Positions 38,448 to 57,058 of a stretch of 64,000 bases of DNA are shown here, in pieces. Position numbers and translations under genes: made by a program. Below the pieces are notes generated by a model. It was not told the origin of the DNA, ran no database searches, and worked only from the letters and a program-made list of their open reading frames with translations. Each line of letters opens with the position of its first letter. The stretch's first letter is position 1. Origin of the DNA: Pseudomonadota bacterium (GTDB lineage Bacteria > Pseudomonadota > Gammaproteobacteria > Burkholderiales > Burkholderiaceae_C); contig JAKARB010000001.1 in assembly GCA_021819435.1 (NCBI GenBank), positions 434,001 through 498,000 of the forward strand, in the 5' to 3' direction.

Positions 38448-40853
38448 TCACTTGGCCGCCAGGCGCTGCCAGGTGTCGACCACCGTGTCCGGGTTCAGCG
38501 ACAGGGACACGATGCCCTCGGCGGCCAGCCACTCGGCGAAATCCGGGTGGTCGGAAGGGCCCTGTCCGCAGATGCCGATGTACTTGCCGGTGGCTCGGCA
38601 GGCGGCGATGGCACGCGAGATCATGGCCTTGACGGCCGGGTCGCGTTCGTCGAAGTCATGGGCCAGCAGCTCCAGGCCGGAGTCGCGGTCCAGGCCCAGG
38701 GTGAGCTGGGTCAGGTCGTTCGAGCCGATGGACATGCCGTCGAAGTGCTCCAGGAACTGCTCGGCCAGGATGGCGTTGGATGGCACCTCGCACATCATGA
38801 TGACGCGCAGGCCGTCCTTGCCGCCCTTGGACTCGCGCACCAGGCCGTGGTCGGCCAGCATCTTGTTGACTCGCTCGGCCTGCTTCAGGGTGCGCACGAA
38901 GGGCACCATGATCTCGACGTTGGTCAGACCCATGTCGTTGCGCACGCGCTTCAGGGCTTCGCATTCCATCGCGAAGGCCTCGCCGAACTCGGCGCTGATG
39001 TAGCGCGAGGCACCACGGAAGCCGAGCATCGGGTTTTCTTCTTCGGGCTCGTAGCGCGAACCGCCGATGAGCTTCTTGTACTCGTTGGACTTGAAGTCCG
39101 ACAGGCGCACGATGACGGGCTTGGGCCAGAAAGCGGCGGCGATGGTGGCGATGCCCTCGGCCAGCTTGTCGACGTAGAAGGCGCGCGGCGAGGCATGGCC
39201 ACGGGCCACGGACTCGACGGCCTTCTTCAGGTCGTTGTCGACATTGGGGTAGTCGAGGATGGCCTTGGGGTGCACCCCGATGTTGTTGTTGATGATGAAC
39301 TCCAGGCGGGCCAGGCCCACGCCGGCGTTGGGCATCTGCGCGAAGTCGAAGGCCAACTGCGGGTTGCCGACGTTCATCATGATCTTCAGGCCGATGTGCG
39401 GCATCTCGCCACGGGTGACCTCGGTCACCTCGGTTTCCAGCAGGCCTTCGTAGATGTGGCCGGTGTCGCCTTCGGAGCAGGCAACCGTCACCAGGGTGCC
39501 GTCGGTCAGGCGCTCGGTGGCGTTGCCGCAGCCCACCACGGCTGGGATGCCCAGTTCACGCGCGATGATGGCCGCGTGGCAGGTGCGCCCGCCACGGTTG
39601 GTGACGATGGCGCTGGCGCGCTTCATCACCGGTTCCCAGTTGGGGTCGGTCATGTCGGTGACGAGCACGTCGCCCGGCTGGACCTTGTCCATCTCGGAGA
39701 TGTTGTGAACGATGCGGACCGGGCCGGTGCCGATCTTCTGGCCGATGGCGCGGCCTTCGGCCAAGATGGTGCCGGTGCTCTTGAGCTTGTAGCGCTGCTC
39801 GGTTTTGCCCTGCTGCTGGCTCTTCACCGTCTCGGGGCGGGCCTGCAGGATGTAGAGCTTGCCGTCGGTGCCGTCCTTGCCCCATTCGATGTCCATCGGG
39901 CGGCCATAGTGCTGTTCGATGATGAGGGCGTAGCGGGCCAGCTCCATCACGTCGTCGTTGGTCAGGCTGTAGCGGTTGCGGGCCTCCACCGTGGTGTCCA
40001 CGGTCTTGACGAGCTTGCCCGACGCAGCCTTTTCTTCAGGCGTGGAGAACTCCATTTTGATCAGCTTGGAGCCCAGGTTGCGGCGGATGACGGCCTGCTT
40101 GCCGGCCTTGAGCGCCGGCTTGTGCACGTAGAACTCGTCGGGGTTGACGGCGCCTTGCACCACGGTCTCGCCCAGGCCATAGCTGGATGTGATGAAGACG
40201 ACGTCCGAAAAGCCGGACTCGGTGTCGATGGTGAACATCACGCCAGCGGCGCCGATGTCGGAGCGGACCATGCGTTGTACGCCGGCCGACAGGGCCACCA
40301 CGTCGTGGGCGAAGCCCTTGTGCACGCGGTAGGAGATGGCGCGGTCGTTGTAGAGCGAGGCGAAGACTTCCTTCATCTTGTGCAGGATGTCTTCGATGCC
40401 GACGACGTTGAGGAAGGTTTCCTGCTGGCCGGCGAAGGAGGCGTCAGGCAGGTCTTCGGCGGTGGCCGAGGAGCGCACGGCGAACGAGGCCTGGGGGTTG
40501 TCGCCAGCGAGGGTGACGAAGGCGTCGCGGATGGCTTTTTCGAGGTCGGCGGGGAAGGGTTGGGCCTCGACCCAGCCCCGGATCTCGGCGCCAGCCTGGG
40601 CCAGGGCCTTCACGTCTTCGGTGTCGAGCGTGGCCAGGCGTTGGCTGATGCGCAGGCTCAGGCCGTCATGCTTGAGGAACTCGCGGAAGGCGTGGGCGGT
40701 GGTGGCGAAGCCGGTGGGCACGCGCACGCCATCGGGCAGCTGGGAGATCATCTCGCCCAGCGAGGCGTTTTTGCCGCCGACGGCCTCGACGTCGGACATG
40801 CGCAGTTGCTCGAAGGGCACGACCAAGGCGGTCGGCTCAAAGCGTTCGGTCAT
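38448..40853 (-). CDS. ppsA: Phosphoenolpyruvate synthase
   Basis: This 801-residue enzyme converts pyruvate and ATP to PEP, AMP and phosphate for gluconeogenesis. The ATP-grasp domain (about residues 15-340) has [12 protein letters not shown] and [20 protein letters not shown]. The phosphohistidine swivel follows with [14 protein letters not shown], whose His carries the phosphate. The C-terminal TIM barrel has [24 protein letters not shown] and the late [12 protein letters not shown]. It is divergent from its regulator ppsR, a conserved arrangement. Confidence 0.96.
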   Translation of the reverse strand: MTERFEPTALVVPFEQLRMSDVEAVGGKNASLGEMISQLPDGVRVPTGFATTAHAFREFLKHDGLSLRISQRLATLDTEDVKALAQAGAEIRGWVEAQPFPADLEKAIRDAFVTLAGDNPQASFAVRSSATAEDLPDASFAGQQETFLNVVGIEDILHKMKEVFASLYNDRAISYRVHKGFAHDVVALSAGVQRMVRSDIGAAGVMFTIDTESGFSDVVFITSSYGLGETVVQGAVNPDEFYVHKPALKAGKQAVIRRNLGSKLIKMEFSTPEEKAASGKLVKTVDTTVEARNRYSLTNDDVMELARYALIIEQHYGRPMDIEWGKDGTDGKLYILQARPETVKSQQQGKTEQRYKLKSTGTILAEGRAIGQKIGTGPVRIVHNISEMDKVQPGDVLVTDMTDPNWEPVMKRASAIVTNRGGRTCHAAIIARELGIPAVVGCGNATERLTDGTLVTVACSEGDTGHIYEGLLETEVTEVTRGEMPHIGLKIMMNVGNPQLAFDFAQMPNAGVGLARLEFIINNNIGVHPKAILDYPNVDNDLKKAVESVARGHASPRAFYVDKLAEGIATIAAAFWPKPVIVRLSDFKSNEYKKLIGGSRYEPEEENPMLGFRGASRYISAEFGEAFAMECEALKRVRNDMGLTNVEIMVPFVRTLKQAERVNKMLADHGLVRESKGGKDGLRVIMMCEVPSNAILAEQFLEHFDGMSIGSNDLTQLTLGLDRDSGLELLAHDFDERDPAVKAMISRAIAACRATGKYIGICGQGPSDHPDFAEWLAAEGIVSLSLNPDTVVDTWQRLAAK

Positions 40854-40968
40854 AGAAAAGCTCCAGGATGGTGAAAAAATCTTGTTGCTTCCGGGGCGGG
40901 GCTGCGGCGGCCAGTCTGTTGTTTTGATGATGTGACTTGGCGGGCGTCAGCGGGCGGGCCGGAAACGG

Positions 40969-40998
40969 TTGAAGCGATTGTAGGGTCACGCCTATGAT
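40969..40998 (+). promoter_or_regulatory. Putative promoter of ppsR
   Basis: TTGAAG (40969-40974) and TATGAT (40993-40998) are separated by 18 bases, about 90 bp before the ppsR start in the divergent region. Confidence 0.5.
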
Positions 40999-41085
40999 CC
41001 GGGGGGTCTTTCCAATGAATCCGGATCGCCTGCGGGGCCTGTGTTGTGAACAGCGCACCCCCTCGTTTGCGGTCCCCTGCTTCAC

Positions 41086-41904
41086 ATGACCGATCGCAGT
41101 GTCTTTTTCGTTTCCGATGGCACCGGCATCACCGCCGAAACCATGGGTAACTCCATCCTGGCCCAGTTCGCCATCAAGCCGCGCCATGTGCGCCGGCCCT
41201 TCATTGACACGGAGGACAAGGCCTTTCATGTGGTGCGAGAAATCAACAACGCCGCCGAACGCGAGGGGCAGCGCCCCATCGTGTTCACGACCCTCGCCAA
41301 CGACGATGTGCTGAGCATCCTCAAGACCTGCCAGGGCAAGGTGTTCGACGTCATCAAGACCTTCGTCGAGCCGCTCGAGGAAGAGTTCAACATGAAGTCC
41401 AACCACCGCGTTGGCCGCTTCAGCGATCCGAGCGTGGACCGCGAATACAACGACCGCATCGACGCGATCAACTACGCGCTGGAGCACGACGACGGCCAGT
41501 CCTCCCGCAACCTGGAAGAGGCCGATGTGGTGCTGGTGGGGGTGAGCCGCTGCGGCAAGACGCCGACTTCGCTGTACCTGGCGATGCAGCACGGGGTGAA
41601 GGCGGCCAACGTGCCGCTGATCCCCGAGGACTTCGACCGCGGCTTCCTGCCGACCATGCTCAAGCCCTACAGGAAGAAGTGCTTCGGGCTGACCATCGAC
41701 CCGCAGCGGCTGAGCCAGATCCGCAACGAGCGGCGACCGAACAGCCGTTATGCCGACCTCGAGAACTGCCGCTTCGAGGTGCAGCAGGCCGAGGCGATGA
41801 TGCGCCGCGAGGGCATCGCCTGGTTGTCGTCGACGCACAAGTCGATCGAAGAGATCGCCACGACCATCCTGCGTGACATCAGCCCTGATCGGTTGATTTA
41901 CTGA
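41086..41904 (+). CDS. ppsR: PEP synthase regulatory kinase/phosphorylase (DUF299)
   Basis: The 272-residue product starts RSVFFVSDGTGITAETMGNS and has the P-loop-like VLVGVSRCGKTPTSLYLA plus FDRGFLPTMLKPYRKKCFGL. The family inactivates PEP synthase by ADP-dependent phosphorylation of a Thr next to the catalytic His, and reactivates it with phosphate. It sits 232 bp from divergent ppsA, its substrate. The 3' end overlaps the convergent hybrid kinase gene by 7 bp. Confidence 0.95.
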   Translation: MTDRSVFFVSDGTGITAETMGNSILAQFAIKPRHVRRPFIDTEDKAFHVVREINNAAEREGQRPIVFTTLANDDVLSILKTCQGKVFDVIKTFVEPLEEEFNMKSNHRVGRFSDPSVDREYNDRIDAINYALEHDDGQSSRNLEEADVVLVGVSRCGKTPTSLYLAMQHGVKAANVPLIPEDFDRGFLPTMLKPYRKKCFGLTIDPQRLSQIRNERRPNSRYADLENCRFEVQQAEAMMRREGIAWLSSTHKSIEEIATTILRDISPDRLIY

Positions 41905-44678
41905 TCGGTGACGTGACGGCCACTCGCCTGAGCAATTTGGTCAGGGCCGGAAACGAGCTGGGCCAAGAAGCCTCTTAGGTGCGCTGACAGGCGCTGGCCT
42001 TGCTCGGTGGCAGTGGGGTCTGCTTGTCTGGCCTGGTCTTGGGTGAGGGTGGCCAGTTCGGTGAGGCCTGGTGTGCGCAGGTTCAGGGCGATGCCCTTGA
42101 TCTCATGGGCGACCTTGGCCAATTGGGCGAGGTCGCTGGCTTGCACGGCGAGGTCGAGTTGCTCCGCCACGCCGGGCAGGGTCTGCCGCGCCACACCGAT
42201 CAGGGCGGTCAGGACGCCAGGCTGGGGGGCGAAGTGCTGTTGCATGCTGGCCCAGTCGGCGGCGGGCGTGGGGCGCTCAGGGGGCGCCGACAGGCTGGCC
42301 GAGTTGGACGGTGGAACAACGTTCATGGAAGTCTCCGGCGGGCGGGTGACGTGCTTGAGCACCGCCTGCACCAGAGTATCCAGCATGTAAGGCTTGGTGA
42401 TGTAGTCGACCATGCCGCATCGCAGCGCTTCCTCTCGCGCCTGGCTGAACGCGTGGGCGGTCAGCCCAATGATGGGCATGTGTGGCGCCAGGACCTTGAT
42501 GCGGCGAGTGGCTTCGTTGCCGTCCATGATCGGCATCTGGATGTCGCACAGGATGAGATCGATGTCCGGCTTTCCCTGCTCCACGCGAGCGACGGCTTGA
42601 GCTCCGTCGAAGGCGAACTCGATGATGGCGCCCTCGGCTTCCAGCATCTGCCCAAGGATCAGCCGGTTCACGGGGTTGTCTTCGGCGGCCAGGATGCGCA
42701 GTCCCTTGAGGCGAAACAGGCCGTTTCGGGCTCGCGGCCGTGGGCGATGGGAGAGGGCGTTCAGCAGCCTCAAGGGCGAGAGCGGCCCGCTCAGCAAGAT
42801 GGCATCCATGGACAAGGGTGCACCGTCCGGCCCAGTGGGGCGGCTGCGGGCATCGGGCGTGTGAACGATGACGGGCAGCCCGGCGGCGAGCCGTTCGTTG
42901 AGCAAGGCCATGAGATGGGTGCTCAATGCGCGTTGGTGTACCAGCAGGATGGCTCCGGCAGGCAACGCTTCAGGCGGGGTGTCGCGGCAGCAGGCAGGGC
43001 AGCCTCGTTGCTTGAACTGGTCTAGCAGTTGCTCGCATTCGTTCGCCTGGTAGCCAATGAGCAGGATGTTGGACAAGGGTGTCCACCGCGCACGGGTCGA
43101 TGCTTTGAGGGGCAAGGTCACGCTGAAGCTCGTGCCGCTGCCGAGTTCGCTCTGGACGACGATGCTGCCGCCCATGAGCGACACAAGGTGCTTGCAAATG
43201 GCCAAGCCCAGGCCCGTGCCAGCCTGGCTGCCGTGGGCGTCGCGCGCCTGGTCATGCAGCTTGTCATGCGATCGGTCATGCACTTGCACGAAGGGCTGGA
43301 ACAACTCACCCAGGCGCTCGGCGGGGATGCCCATGCCGGTGTCGCTGACCGTGATGTGCAGCCGGTCGCCCTGCTGGTGCAGGCTCAGTCGGACTTCGCC
43401 CTGGTCGGTGAACTTGATGGCGTTGGTGGTCAGGTTGACGAGGATCTGTGCCAGCCGTTTGGCATCGCTCAGCACCTGGGCAGGTGCGTCGACCGACTCG
43501 TCGATCACCAGCTTGAGCCCCTTGCCACAAGCGCGCAAGGCGGTGACGCCGATCACCTGCTCGATCAGCTTGCCGATGTCGACCATGCCGAGGTGCAGGT
43601 GCATCTTGCCGGCTTCGATCTTGGAGAAGTCGAGCACGTCGTCGATCAAGGAGAGCAGGTGCTGCCCAGAAGCGAGAATCTGTCGGAAGGTGGCTGCACT
43701 GGCCGAGTTCGCACTCTCTTTCTGCCCGATCTGGGCCAGGCCGAACATGGTGTTGAGCGGGGTGCGCAGTTCGTGGCTGATGTTGGAGAGGAAGTCGGAT
43801 TTGGCTTGGCTGGCGGCGCGCGCAGCTTCCTCTGCTCGCTTGACGTTGGTGACGTCGAGCACGAGAACAAGGAAGCCCTTGACCTCATTTCCATCGAAAT
43901 CAGGCAGGTAATGTGTTTCGCTGACGCGGTGCAAGCCCGGTTGGCCCGGCACCGGCAGGTCACGCAGGAAACATTGGCGCTCGCCTCGCAGCGTGGCGTC
44001 GATGTAAGGCTTGTTGAGCGCATAGAGGTCCTCGCCAAGCAGTTCGACGATGTGGCGGCCGTGGATGTCTTGCGGCGCGATGCCGAACCATTCGCCATAT
44101 GCGTAGTTGGCGAAGCGGTTGCGCAACTGATCATCCCAGTAGCCGATCAGGCCGGGTACACCGTCTAGGATGGTCTGCAGCAGGCGTTGATGCTCGTTGA
44201 GCGCAGCGGTTCGGTCGGCCACGCGTTCGGTCAACTGCGCGTTGAGCCGCTGGATTTCCTCTTCGGCCAGTTTGTGGGCGGTGATGTCCATCACGATGCC
44301 GACGTAATGGGTCGGGCCGTTGCGGGCAATCAAGCCGGGCTGGCCGCGACTGAGGATCCAGCGGATGGGCCCCCGCTCAGGGTTGGTGCGCCAACTGGTT
44401 TCAAAAGGGGCGCCGACCTGCCTGGCTTCGCTGACCACGCGCAGGGTCTGCTCGCGGTCGTCGGGGTGGACGCTGGACAACCAAGTGTCGAAAGACGGGG
44501 GGAGGGCGCCTGGATCGAGACCATAGAGGTGCCAGACTTCGTCGGTCCAGCGGTTTTCATCGGTCTCGAGATCCCACTCCCAGACGCCGGCATGGGCGGC
44601 GCGCAAGGCGAGTTCCAGGCTGGCTACTGTGGGGGAAGGGTGCCCCACCGTGGGCTCTTGCGTGGTCGCGACAGCCAT
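41898..44678 (-). CDS. Hybrid sensor histidine kinase (PAS-PAS-HisKA-HATPase-REC-Hpt)
   Basis: The 926-residue soluble protein has PAS 1 (about 22-135, AAHAGVWEWDLETDENRW), a short coiled coil, and PAS 2 (about 165-280). HisKA follows with phospho-acceptor His302 in SHELRTPLN. The ATPase domain has NLTTNAIKFTD, DTGMGIP and GTGLGLAI. A degenerate receiver-like segment (about 535-650) lacks the acidic pocket. A true receiver (about 660-775) has Asp712 in LCDIQMPIMDG, and an Hpt domain has His858 in AHEIKGIAL. There is no membrane segment, so it senses inside the cell. Between PFVQV and GTGLGL there is an odd His/Asp-rich stretch (HDRSHDKLHDQARDAHG). Start 44678 is chosen because AAGGAGG precedes it; ATG 44693 adds five residues. 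The output partner is not adjacent. Confidence 0.9.
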   Translation of the reverse strand: MAVATTQEPTVGHPSPTVASLELALRAAHAGVWEWDLETDENRWTDEVWHLYGLDPGALPPSFDTWLSSVHPDDREQTLRVVSEARQVGAPFETSWRTNPERGPIRWILSRGQPGLIARNGPTHYVGIVMDITAHKLAEEEIQRLNAQLTERVADRTAALNEHQRLLQTILDGVPGLIGYWDDQLRNRFANYAYGEWFGIAPQDIHGRHIVELLGEDLYALNKPYIDATLRGERQCFLRDLPVPGQPGLHRVSETHYLPDFDGNEVKGFLVLVLDVTNVKRAEEAARAASQAKSDFLSNISHELRTPLNTMFGLAQIGQKESANSASAATFRQILASGQHLLSLIDDVLDFSKIEAGKMHLHLGMVDIGKLIEQVIGVTALRACGKGLKLVIDESVDAPAQVLSDAKRLAQILVNLTTNAIKFTDQGEVRLSLHQQGDRLHITVSDTGMGIPAERLGELFQPFVQVHDRSHDKLHDQARDAHGSQAGTGLGLAICKHLVSLMGGSIVVQSELGSGTSFSVTLPLKASTRARWTPLSNILLIGYQANECEQLLDQFKQRGCPACCRDTPPEALPAGAILLVHQRALSTHLMALLNERLAAGLPVIVHTPDARSRPTGPDGAPLSMDAILLSGPLSPLRLLNALSHRPRPRARNGLFRLKGLRILAAEDNPVNRLILGQMLEAEGAIIEFAFDGAQAVARVEQGKPDIDLILCDIQMPIMDGNEATRRIKVLAPHMPIIGLTAHAFSQAREEALRCGMVDYITKPYMLDTLVQAVLKHVTRPPETSMNVVPPSNSASLSAPPERPTPAADWASMQQHFAPQPGVLTALIGVARQTLPGVAEQLDLAVQASDLAQLAKVAHEIKGIALNLRTPGLTELATLTQDQARQADPTATEQGQRLSAHLRGFLAQLVSGPDQIAQASGRHVTDQ

Positions 44679-44844
44679 CGGGCCTCCTTGCATGGACGCA
44701 CCGGCGGCGAAGCGGTGCGAGGCGTGAAGGGGCCCGTCGTGAAACCACTAACGCGCACCGAGCCCGGCGGATGAACGCCCATTGTCTTGGTGCGGCTTGT
44801 GGTGCCGCACAAAAACCATGCTCGCCACCAGGATATGTGTGGCG

Positions 44845-47778
<2,934 letters not shown>

Positions 47779-47881
47779 CGGGGTGGGGGCGGGGTGCGGC
47801 GGGCTCAGGGCCGCACCCGGGGCTCGGCCGGGCCATTCAGGGGGCCGGCACTCGGGACGCGCAGGGCGCGAACGAAGCTGG

Positions 47882-48256
47882 TCAGGCGTTCTTCAGCAGC
47901 TCGTCGTAGCCGGTTTTGTCCAGCAGGGCGTCGAGCTGGGCGGGGTTGGCCAGCTTGACCTTGAAGAACCAGCCGGCGCCGGTCGGGTCGGTGTTGGCCA
48001 GGGCTGGGTCGTCGCGCAGGGCTTCGTTGACTTCGGTGATCTCGCCGTCGACGGGCATGTAGACATCGGCGGCGGCCTTCACGGACTCAACCACGCCGGC
48101 CACGTCCTTGGCCTTGAAGGTGGTGCCCACGACGGGCAGGTCGACGAAGACCACGTCACCCAGGGCGTCCTGAGCGTGGTGGGTGATGCCGACGATGGCC
48201 GAGCCATCGGCTTCGATTTGCAGCCATTCGTGGTCGGGCGTGTACTTGATGGTCAT
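47882..48256 (-). CDS. gcvH: Glycine cleavage system H protein
   Basis: This 124-residue lipoyl carrier shuttles the aminomethyl group between GcvP and Gcv[15 protein letters not shown] is at the N terminus, [12 protein letters not shown] in the middle, and the lipoyl lysine is Lys60 in [15 protein letters not shown]. It ends [14 protein letters not shown]. It lies between gcvT and gcvP in the operon. Confidence 0.97.
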   Translation of the reverse strand: MTIKYTPDHEWLQIEADGSAIVGITHHAQDALGDVVFVDLPVVGTTFKAKDVAGVVESVKAAADVYMPVDGEITEVNEALRDDPALANTDPTGAGWFFKVKLANPAQLDALLDKTGYDELLKNA

Positions 48257-48368
48257 GGTGACGTCCTTGGGGTTCTGGTGAGGTTTGAGCCGAACGGGCG
48301 TGATTGTCTATCAGCACCCGGCGGAAATTGACGTGTTTGGCGTGCTTGGCTTGCGCTTAACCGCCAGA

Positions 48369-49499
<1,131 letters not shown>

Positions 49500-49599
49500 G
49501 TGGAACGCAGGCGGTGAGGCCTGGGTGAGGGCAATCGTGGTGTCGATGCCGCGTGTCGCTCATCCTGACCGTCAGGCCCGGAGGTGCCACACGTGGCGC

Positions 49600-49915
49600 T
49601 GCCCTCTCTGTCCGCTTTACCTGAGAGATTGACCCATCGCGCCAGCATGCTTGCGCGGCGTGGGCTTGCCCCTTCGGTGGCCAAGCTCACCTGGCGCATT
49701 GTGTGCGCAAGGTCACCAGGCTCTCTCCAGCGAGGATCACGACCCAGCCTGCTGCAAGCACCAACTGCGAGCAGAAAGCGGGACCATGTTTGCCAGTCCT
49801 TTTGCCTGAGCGTTCGGACCGCAGCCTTCGCCACATGCCCTGCGCCTTCGGCGGCCGTCGCTCGCCTTGCTGCTCGCGGGCAGTGAAAGGCAATCCGGCG
49901 CTCTCCTGACAAGTC
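49600..49915 (-). promoter_or_regulatory. Tandem glycine riboswitch controlling gcvTHP
   Basis: On the minus strand two glycine aptamers stand in a row. Aptamer 1 (about 49912-49790) has CAGGAGAGCGCCGG, then CGCCGAAGGCGCAGG and CTCAGGCAAAAGGAC. Aptamer 2 (about 49735-49600) has CTGGAGAGAGCC, CACCGAAGGGGCAAG and TCTCAGGTAAAGCGGACAGAG. GGAGAG, CCGAAGG and CTCAGG.AAA are the glycine-binding core marks in the expected order. It lies about 100 bases before the gcvT start. In proteobacteria this element usually turns on glycine cleavage when glycine is high. Confidence 0.9.
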
Positions 49916-49917
49916 GA

Positions 49918-49942
49918 CAGTGTATCAGTCCGGCATACACTG
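49918..49942. promoter_or_regulatory. Inverted repeat between the glycine riboswitch and the MASE1 kinase gene
   Basis: CAGTGTAT (49918-49925) and ATACACTG (49935-49942) are perfect inverted arms around nine bases. It lies in the divergent promoter region of gcvT and the hybrid kinase, so an operator is plausible. Confidence 0.4.
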
Positions 49943-49976
49943 CCGGGCACATGATCACCTGGGGATCCGTCGAGCC

Positions 49977-54605
<4,629 letters not shown>

Positions 54606-54610
54606 CCACC

Positions 54611-54630
54611 CCCGCCCAAGGATGGGCGGG
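54611..54630. terminator. Shared hairpin between convergent kinase and MCP genes
   Basis: CCCGCCCA and TGGGCGGG pair perfectly around AGGA in the 35-bp gap between two convergent stops. No strong T tract is present on either side. Confidence 0.4.
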
Positions 54631-54640
54631 CAGGTCGACC

Positions 54641-56371
54641 TCAGAACGATGACCAGTCATCGTCAGCCTTGGCTGCGCTTTGCGCCAGTGCGGCCTGGGC
54701 AAGGGGAGCGGTGCTCGTGGCAGGAGCCCGGCTGGGCTTGGGCGCACGAGGGGCCGCTGCGGCCACGGTGTGTGCCGGGGCGCGTTCTGCCATGTTTCGT
54801 GCGGAGACGACGCTGCTCATCTTGAACTGCCCCACCAGGTCGGCCAGGGCCGAGGCTTGATGCTTCAGGCTCTCCGCAGCCGCTGCACTCTCTTCGACGA
54901 GCGCGGCGTTTTGCTGCGTCACCTGGTCAAGCTGGCCCACGGCGTCTGACACCTGTCCGATCGTGGTGGTCTGCTCGGTGGCCATGGAGCTGATCTCAGA
55001 GATGTAGTCGGCCACCTCTTGCACTTGGCTGACGATGGCGTCGATCGAGGAGCCCGCGCTCTCCACCAGGCGAGCGCCACTCTCGACATTTTCCAGGCTG
55101 GTGCCGATGAGGCCGCGAATTTCCTTGGCGGCGTCAGAGCTGCGGCGTGCCAGGGTGCGCACCTCGCCAGCTACCACGGCGAAGCCACGGCCTTGTTCAC
55201 CAGCCCGGGCGGCTTCCACCGCCGCATTGAGTGCCAGGATGTTGGTCTGGAATGCGATGCCGTCGATCACGGTGATGATGTCGGCCACCTTTTTCGCGCT
55301 CGAAGAGATGTTCTGCATCGTGCTGACCACCTGTTGCATGACCGCTCCACCATCTTGTGCTGCCTGGCGGGCGGATGTTGCCACCGCGTTGGCTTGGCGG
55401 GCGGTGTCGGCGTTCCTTTCCACGGTCGAGCGGATCTCCATCATGGAGGCCGTGGTTTGTTGCAGGTTGGACGCCTGCTCCTCGGTGCGTTGGCTCAGGT
55501 CTGCGTTGCCGGTGGCAATTTGGGTCGAGCCCGTGGCGATGGAGTCGCTGGTGTTGCGGACCTGCGTGACGATCTGGGCCAGTCGGTTTTGCATTTGGCC
55601 CAGCACGCCCAGAACGCTGTTGACGGGGGCGCTGTCTGCGCCCTGGACGGGGCTCAGGTCGCCGGCTGCCACGCGCAAGGCGGCGGCGTTGAGTTCGGCG
55701 GGCTCGGTGCCGAGCGCAGCCTGCAGGCTGCGAACCAAGGCCCAACTCATGGCGACAGCACCCAACAAGGCGAAGGCGCAGATGCCCAGCAGCAAAGCGC
55801 GTTGCTGCCCGTAGTCGGCTTGTGCCGTGGCGATCATTTGCTTGGCCTGCTCATGCGTCAGGTCTATGTAACCACCGACCTCGCCGAGCAGCGCTTTGAG
55901 CAGTGGGCGACAATCCTCATTCATTTTCGTGATGGCTTCTTCGCGTTTACCAGCCAGGGCCAACTCGACGATGCGCGTGGCGACCGGGCCGTATTGGCTT
56001 TCGATCTTGTCGATTTCGGCAACCTTGTCGCGGGCAGCTTGAGGCACGCCTGGCGCTGCTGCGGCCTCCTTCAGTTTTGAGAGTTGCTCGCCCACATCGC
56101 TGTGTGCCTTCAAGACTGCAGCCTTTTCTTCAGCCAGTTCATCAGCGCGGCTGACGAGCACGAGGTTTCGGGCTGCGATCGCGCGCCGGTTGACGGCCCC
56201 TCTGACATTCGCAGCCAATTCAGCCCGTCCGTTCACACCATGCACGAAAGTGTCAAGGCGTTGATTTGAATCGGAGAGGGCGATCAAGGAAAAACCGGCC
56301 ATGAACAGCATCAGCACGGTCATGGTGCCGAAGGCCAGCACGAGTTTCATCTTTACCGAGAGCTTGTTCAT
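54641..56371 (-). CDS. Methyl-accepting chemotaxis protein
   Basis: The 576-residue product has a first membrane helix (about 10-32, [20 protein letters not shown]), a four-helix-bundle periplasmic domain (about 33-190) and a second helix ([19 protein letters not shown]). HAMP-like and coiled-coil signalling regions follow. The signalling tip is [20 protein letters not shown], then [20 protein letters not shown]. The C terminus ends DDWSSF, matching the xWxxF pentapeptide that tethers CheR and CheB. Methylation helices flank the tip. The ATG 56371 has CAGGAG upstream. No che genes are near, so it feeds arrays encoded elsewhere or works with the neighbouring phosphorelay. Confidence 0.92.
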   Translation of the reverse strand: MNKLSVKMKLVLAFGTMTVLMLFMAGFSLIALSDSNQRLDTFVHGVNGRAELAANVRGAVNRRAIAARNLVLVSRADELAEEKAAVLKAHSDVGEQLSKLKEAAAAPGVPQAARDKVAEIDKIESQYGPVATRIVELALAGKREEAITKMNEDCRPLLKALLGEVGGYIDLTHEQAKQMIATAQADYGQQRALLLGICAFALLGAVAMSWALVRSLQAALGTEPAELNAAALRVAAGDLSPVQGADSAPVNSVLGVLGQMQNRLAQIVTQVRNTSDSIATGSTQIATGNADLSQRTEEQASNLQQTTASMMEIRSTVERNADTARQANAVATSARQAAQDGGAVMQQVVSTMQNISSSAKKVADIITVIDGIAFQTNILALNAAVEAARAGEQGRGFAVVAGEVRTLARRSSDAAKEIRGLIGTSLENVESGARLVESAGSSIDAIVSQVQEVADYISEISSMATEQTTTIGQVSDAVGQLDQVTQQNAALVEESAAAAESLKHQASALADLVGQFKMSSVVSARNMAERAPAHTVAAAAPRAPKPSRAPATSTAPLAQAALAQSAAKADDDWSSF

Positions 56372-56746
56372 CTGGAACTCCTGTTCGAACAAACATGGGT
56401 GGCGAAAGTCAGGCTGATCTCCACAAGCCATCCAACCCTCTCCGATTGGAAATCGGTGAACAAACCCTGGCGATGGGGCAACCCAACGGTGTGTTTCACC
56501 AAACGCTTGTTGAACAAAAGCCTGACACAGACCCCCATCTTGCGATCAGTTGTGTCACTAATTTGATTGAAATGATACTTTCAGGCATGCCTTTTCCAGC
56601 GCGTTCAAGCCTTCAGAACGGGAATAAGCACGCTTACCCGCTGCATGTGAACCATGTTGGGGCAAGGATTTCGGGCGGTAAGTGTTGTTGCCGGATCACG
56701 TCCGGCCTGCGCGGCCGACGGTGGCGTCAGTGCCCAGCGCCCTCCA
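56372..56746. other. Intergenic region upstream of the MCP gene
   Basis: This 375-base stretch contains no supported gene. It should hold the MCP promoter on the minus strand. A short inverted repeat, CCGATT-GGA-AATCGG at 56442-56456, may be an operator. I see no sigma-28 type consensus. Confidence 0.4.
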
Positions 56747-57058
56747 TCAGTCGTCCAGCGCCGTGGGCAGTGCTGCGCGCAGATGGCTCCAGGCCTCAAG
56801 CACGGTGACGGTGTCACCCGCAACGCTGGCCTCTTCGATCGTTCGGGCCAGTTCAGAAAGGTCGCTTCGCCCCAAGGTCTGCAGCAGGGTCTTCAGCCCA
56901 TGCGCAAGGTGGCGCATCGCGGCCAGGGCCGCTTGGGCACACGCCGCATCGCCTTGCTCGACGTCCACGATGAACTGGGCGCGGCAGGCCTCGGCGTATT
57001 CTTCGTAGAGCGAGCGATCTCCCTCGAAGTAGAGATCGATGACTTCTTGCTGGGTCAT
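56747..57058 (-). CDS. Free-standing Hpt phosphotransfer protein
   Basis: The 103-residue helical protein has the Hpt motif HLAHGLKTLLQTLG, with His53 as the likely phospho-acceptor and Lys56 in the usual place. The glycine that normally follows Lys is replaced by Thr. Its ATG overlaps the stop of the upstream HTH-receiver gene by 4 bp (ATGA), which indicates translational coupling. Hpt proteins relay phosphate between receiver domains. The hybrid kinase at 49977-54605 ends in a receiver but has no Hpt, so this protein could bridge it to the HTH-receiver regulator. Confidence 0.75.
   Translation of the reverse strand: MTQQEVIDLYFEGDRSLYEEYAEACRAQFIVDVEQGDAACAQAALAAMRHLAHGLKTLLQTLGRSDLSELARTIEEASVAGDTVTVLEAWSHLRAALPTALDD

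Noticed and set aside
38373..40874. An 833-codon open frame antisense to ppsA
   Set aside because: ppsA on the other strand has every catalytic motif; the antisense product is a Gly/His/Val-rich shadow.
41898..41904. Overlapping stop codons of ppsR and the convergent kinase as a possible annotation error
   Set aside because: Both proteins end with their expected C-terminal segments, so the 7-bp convergent overlap is real.
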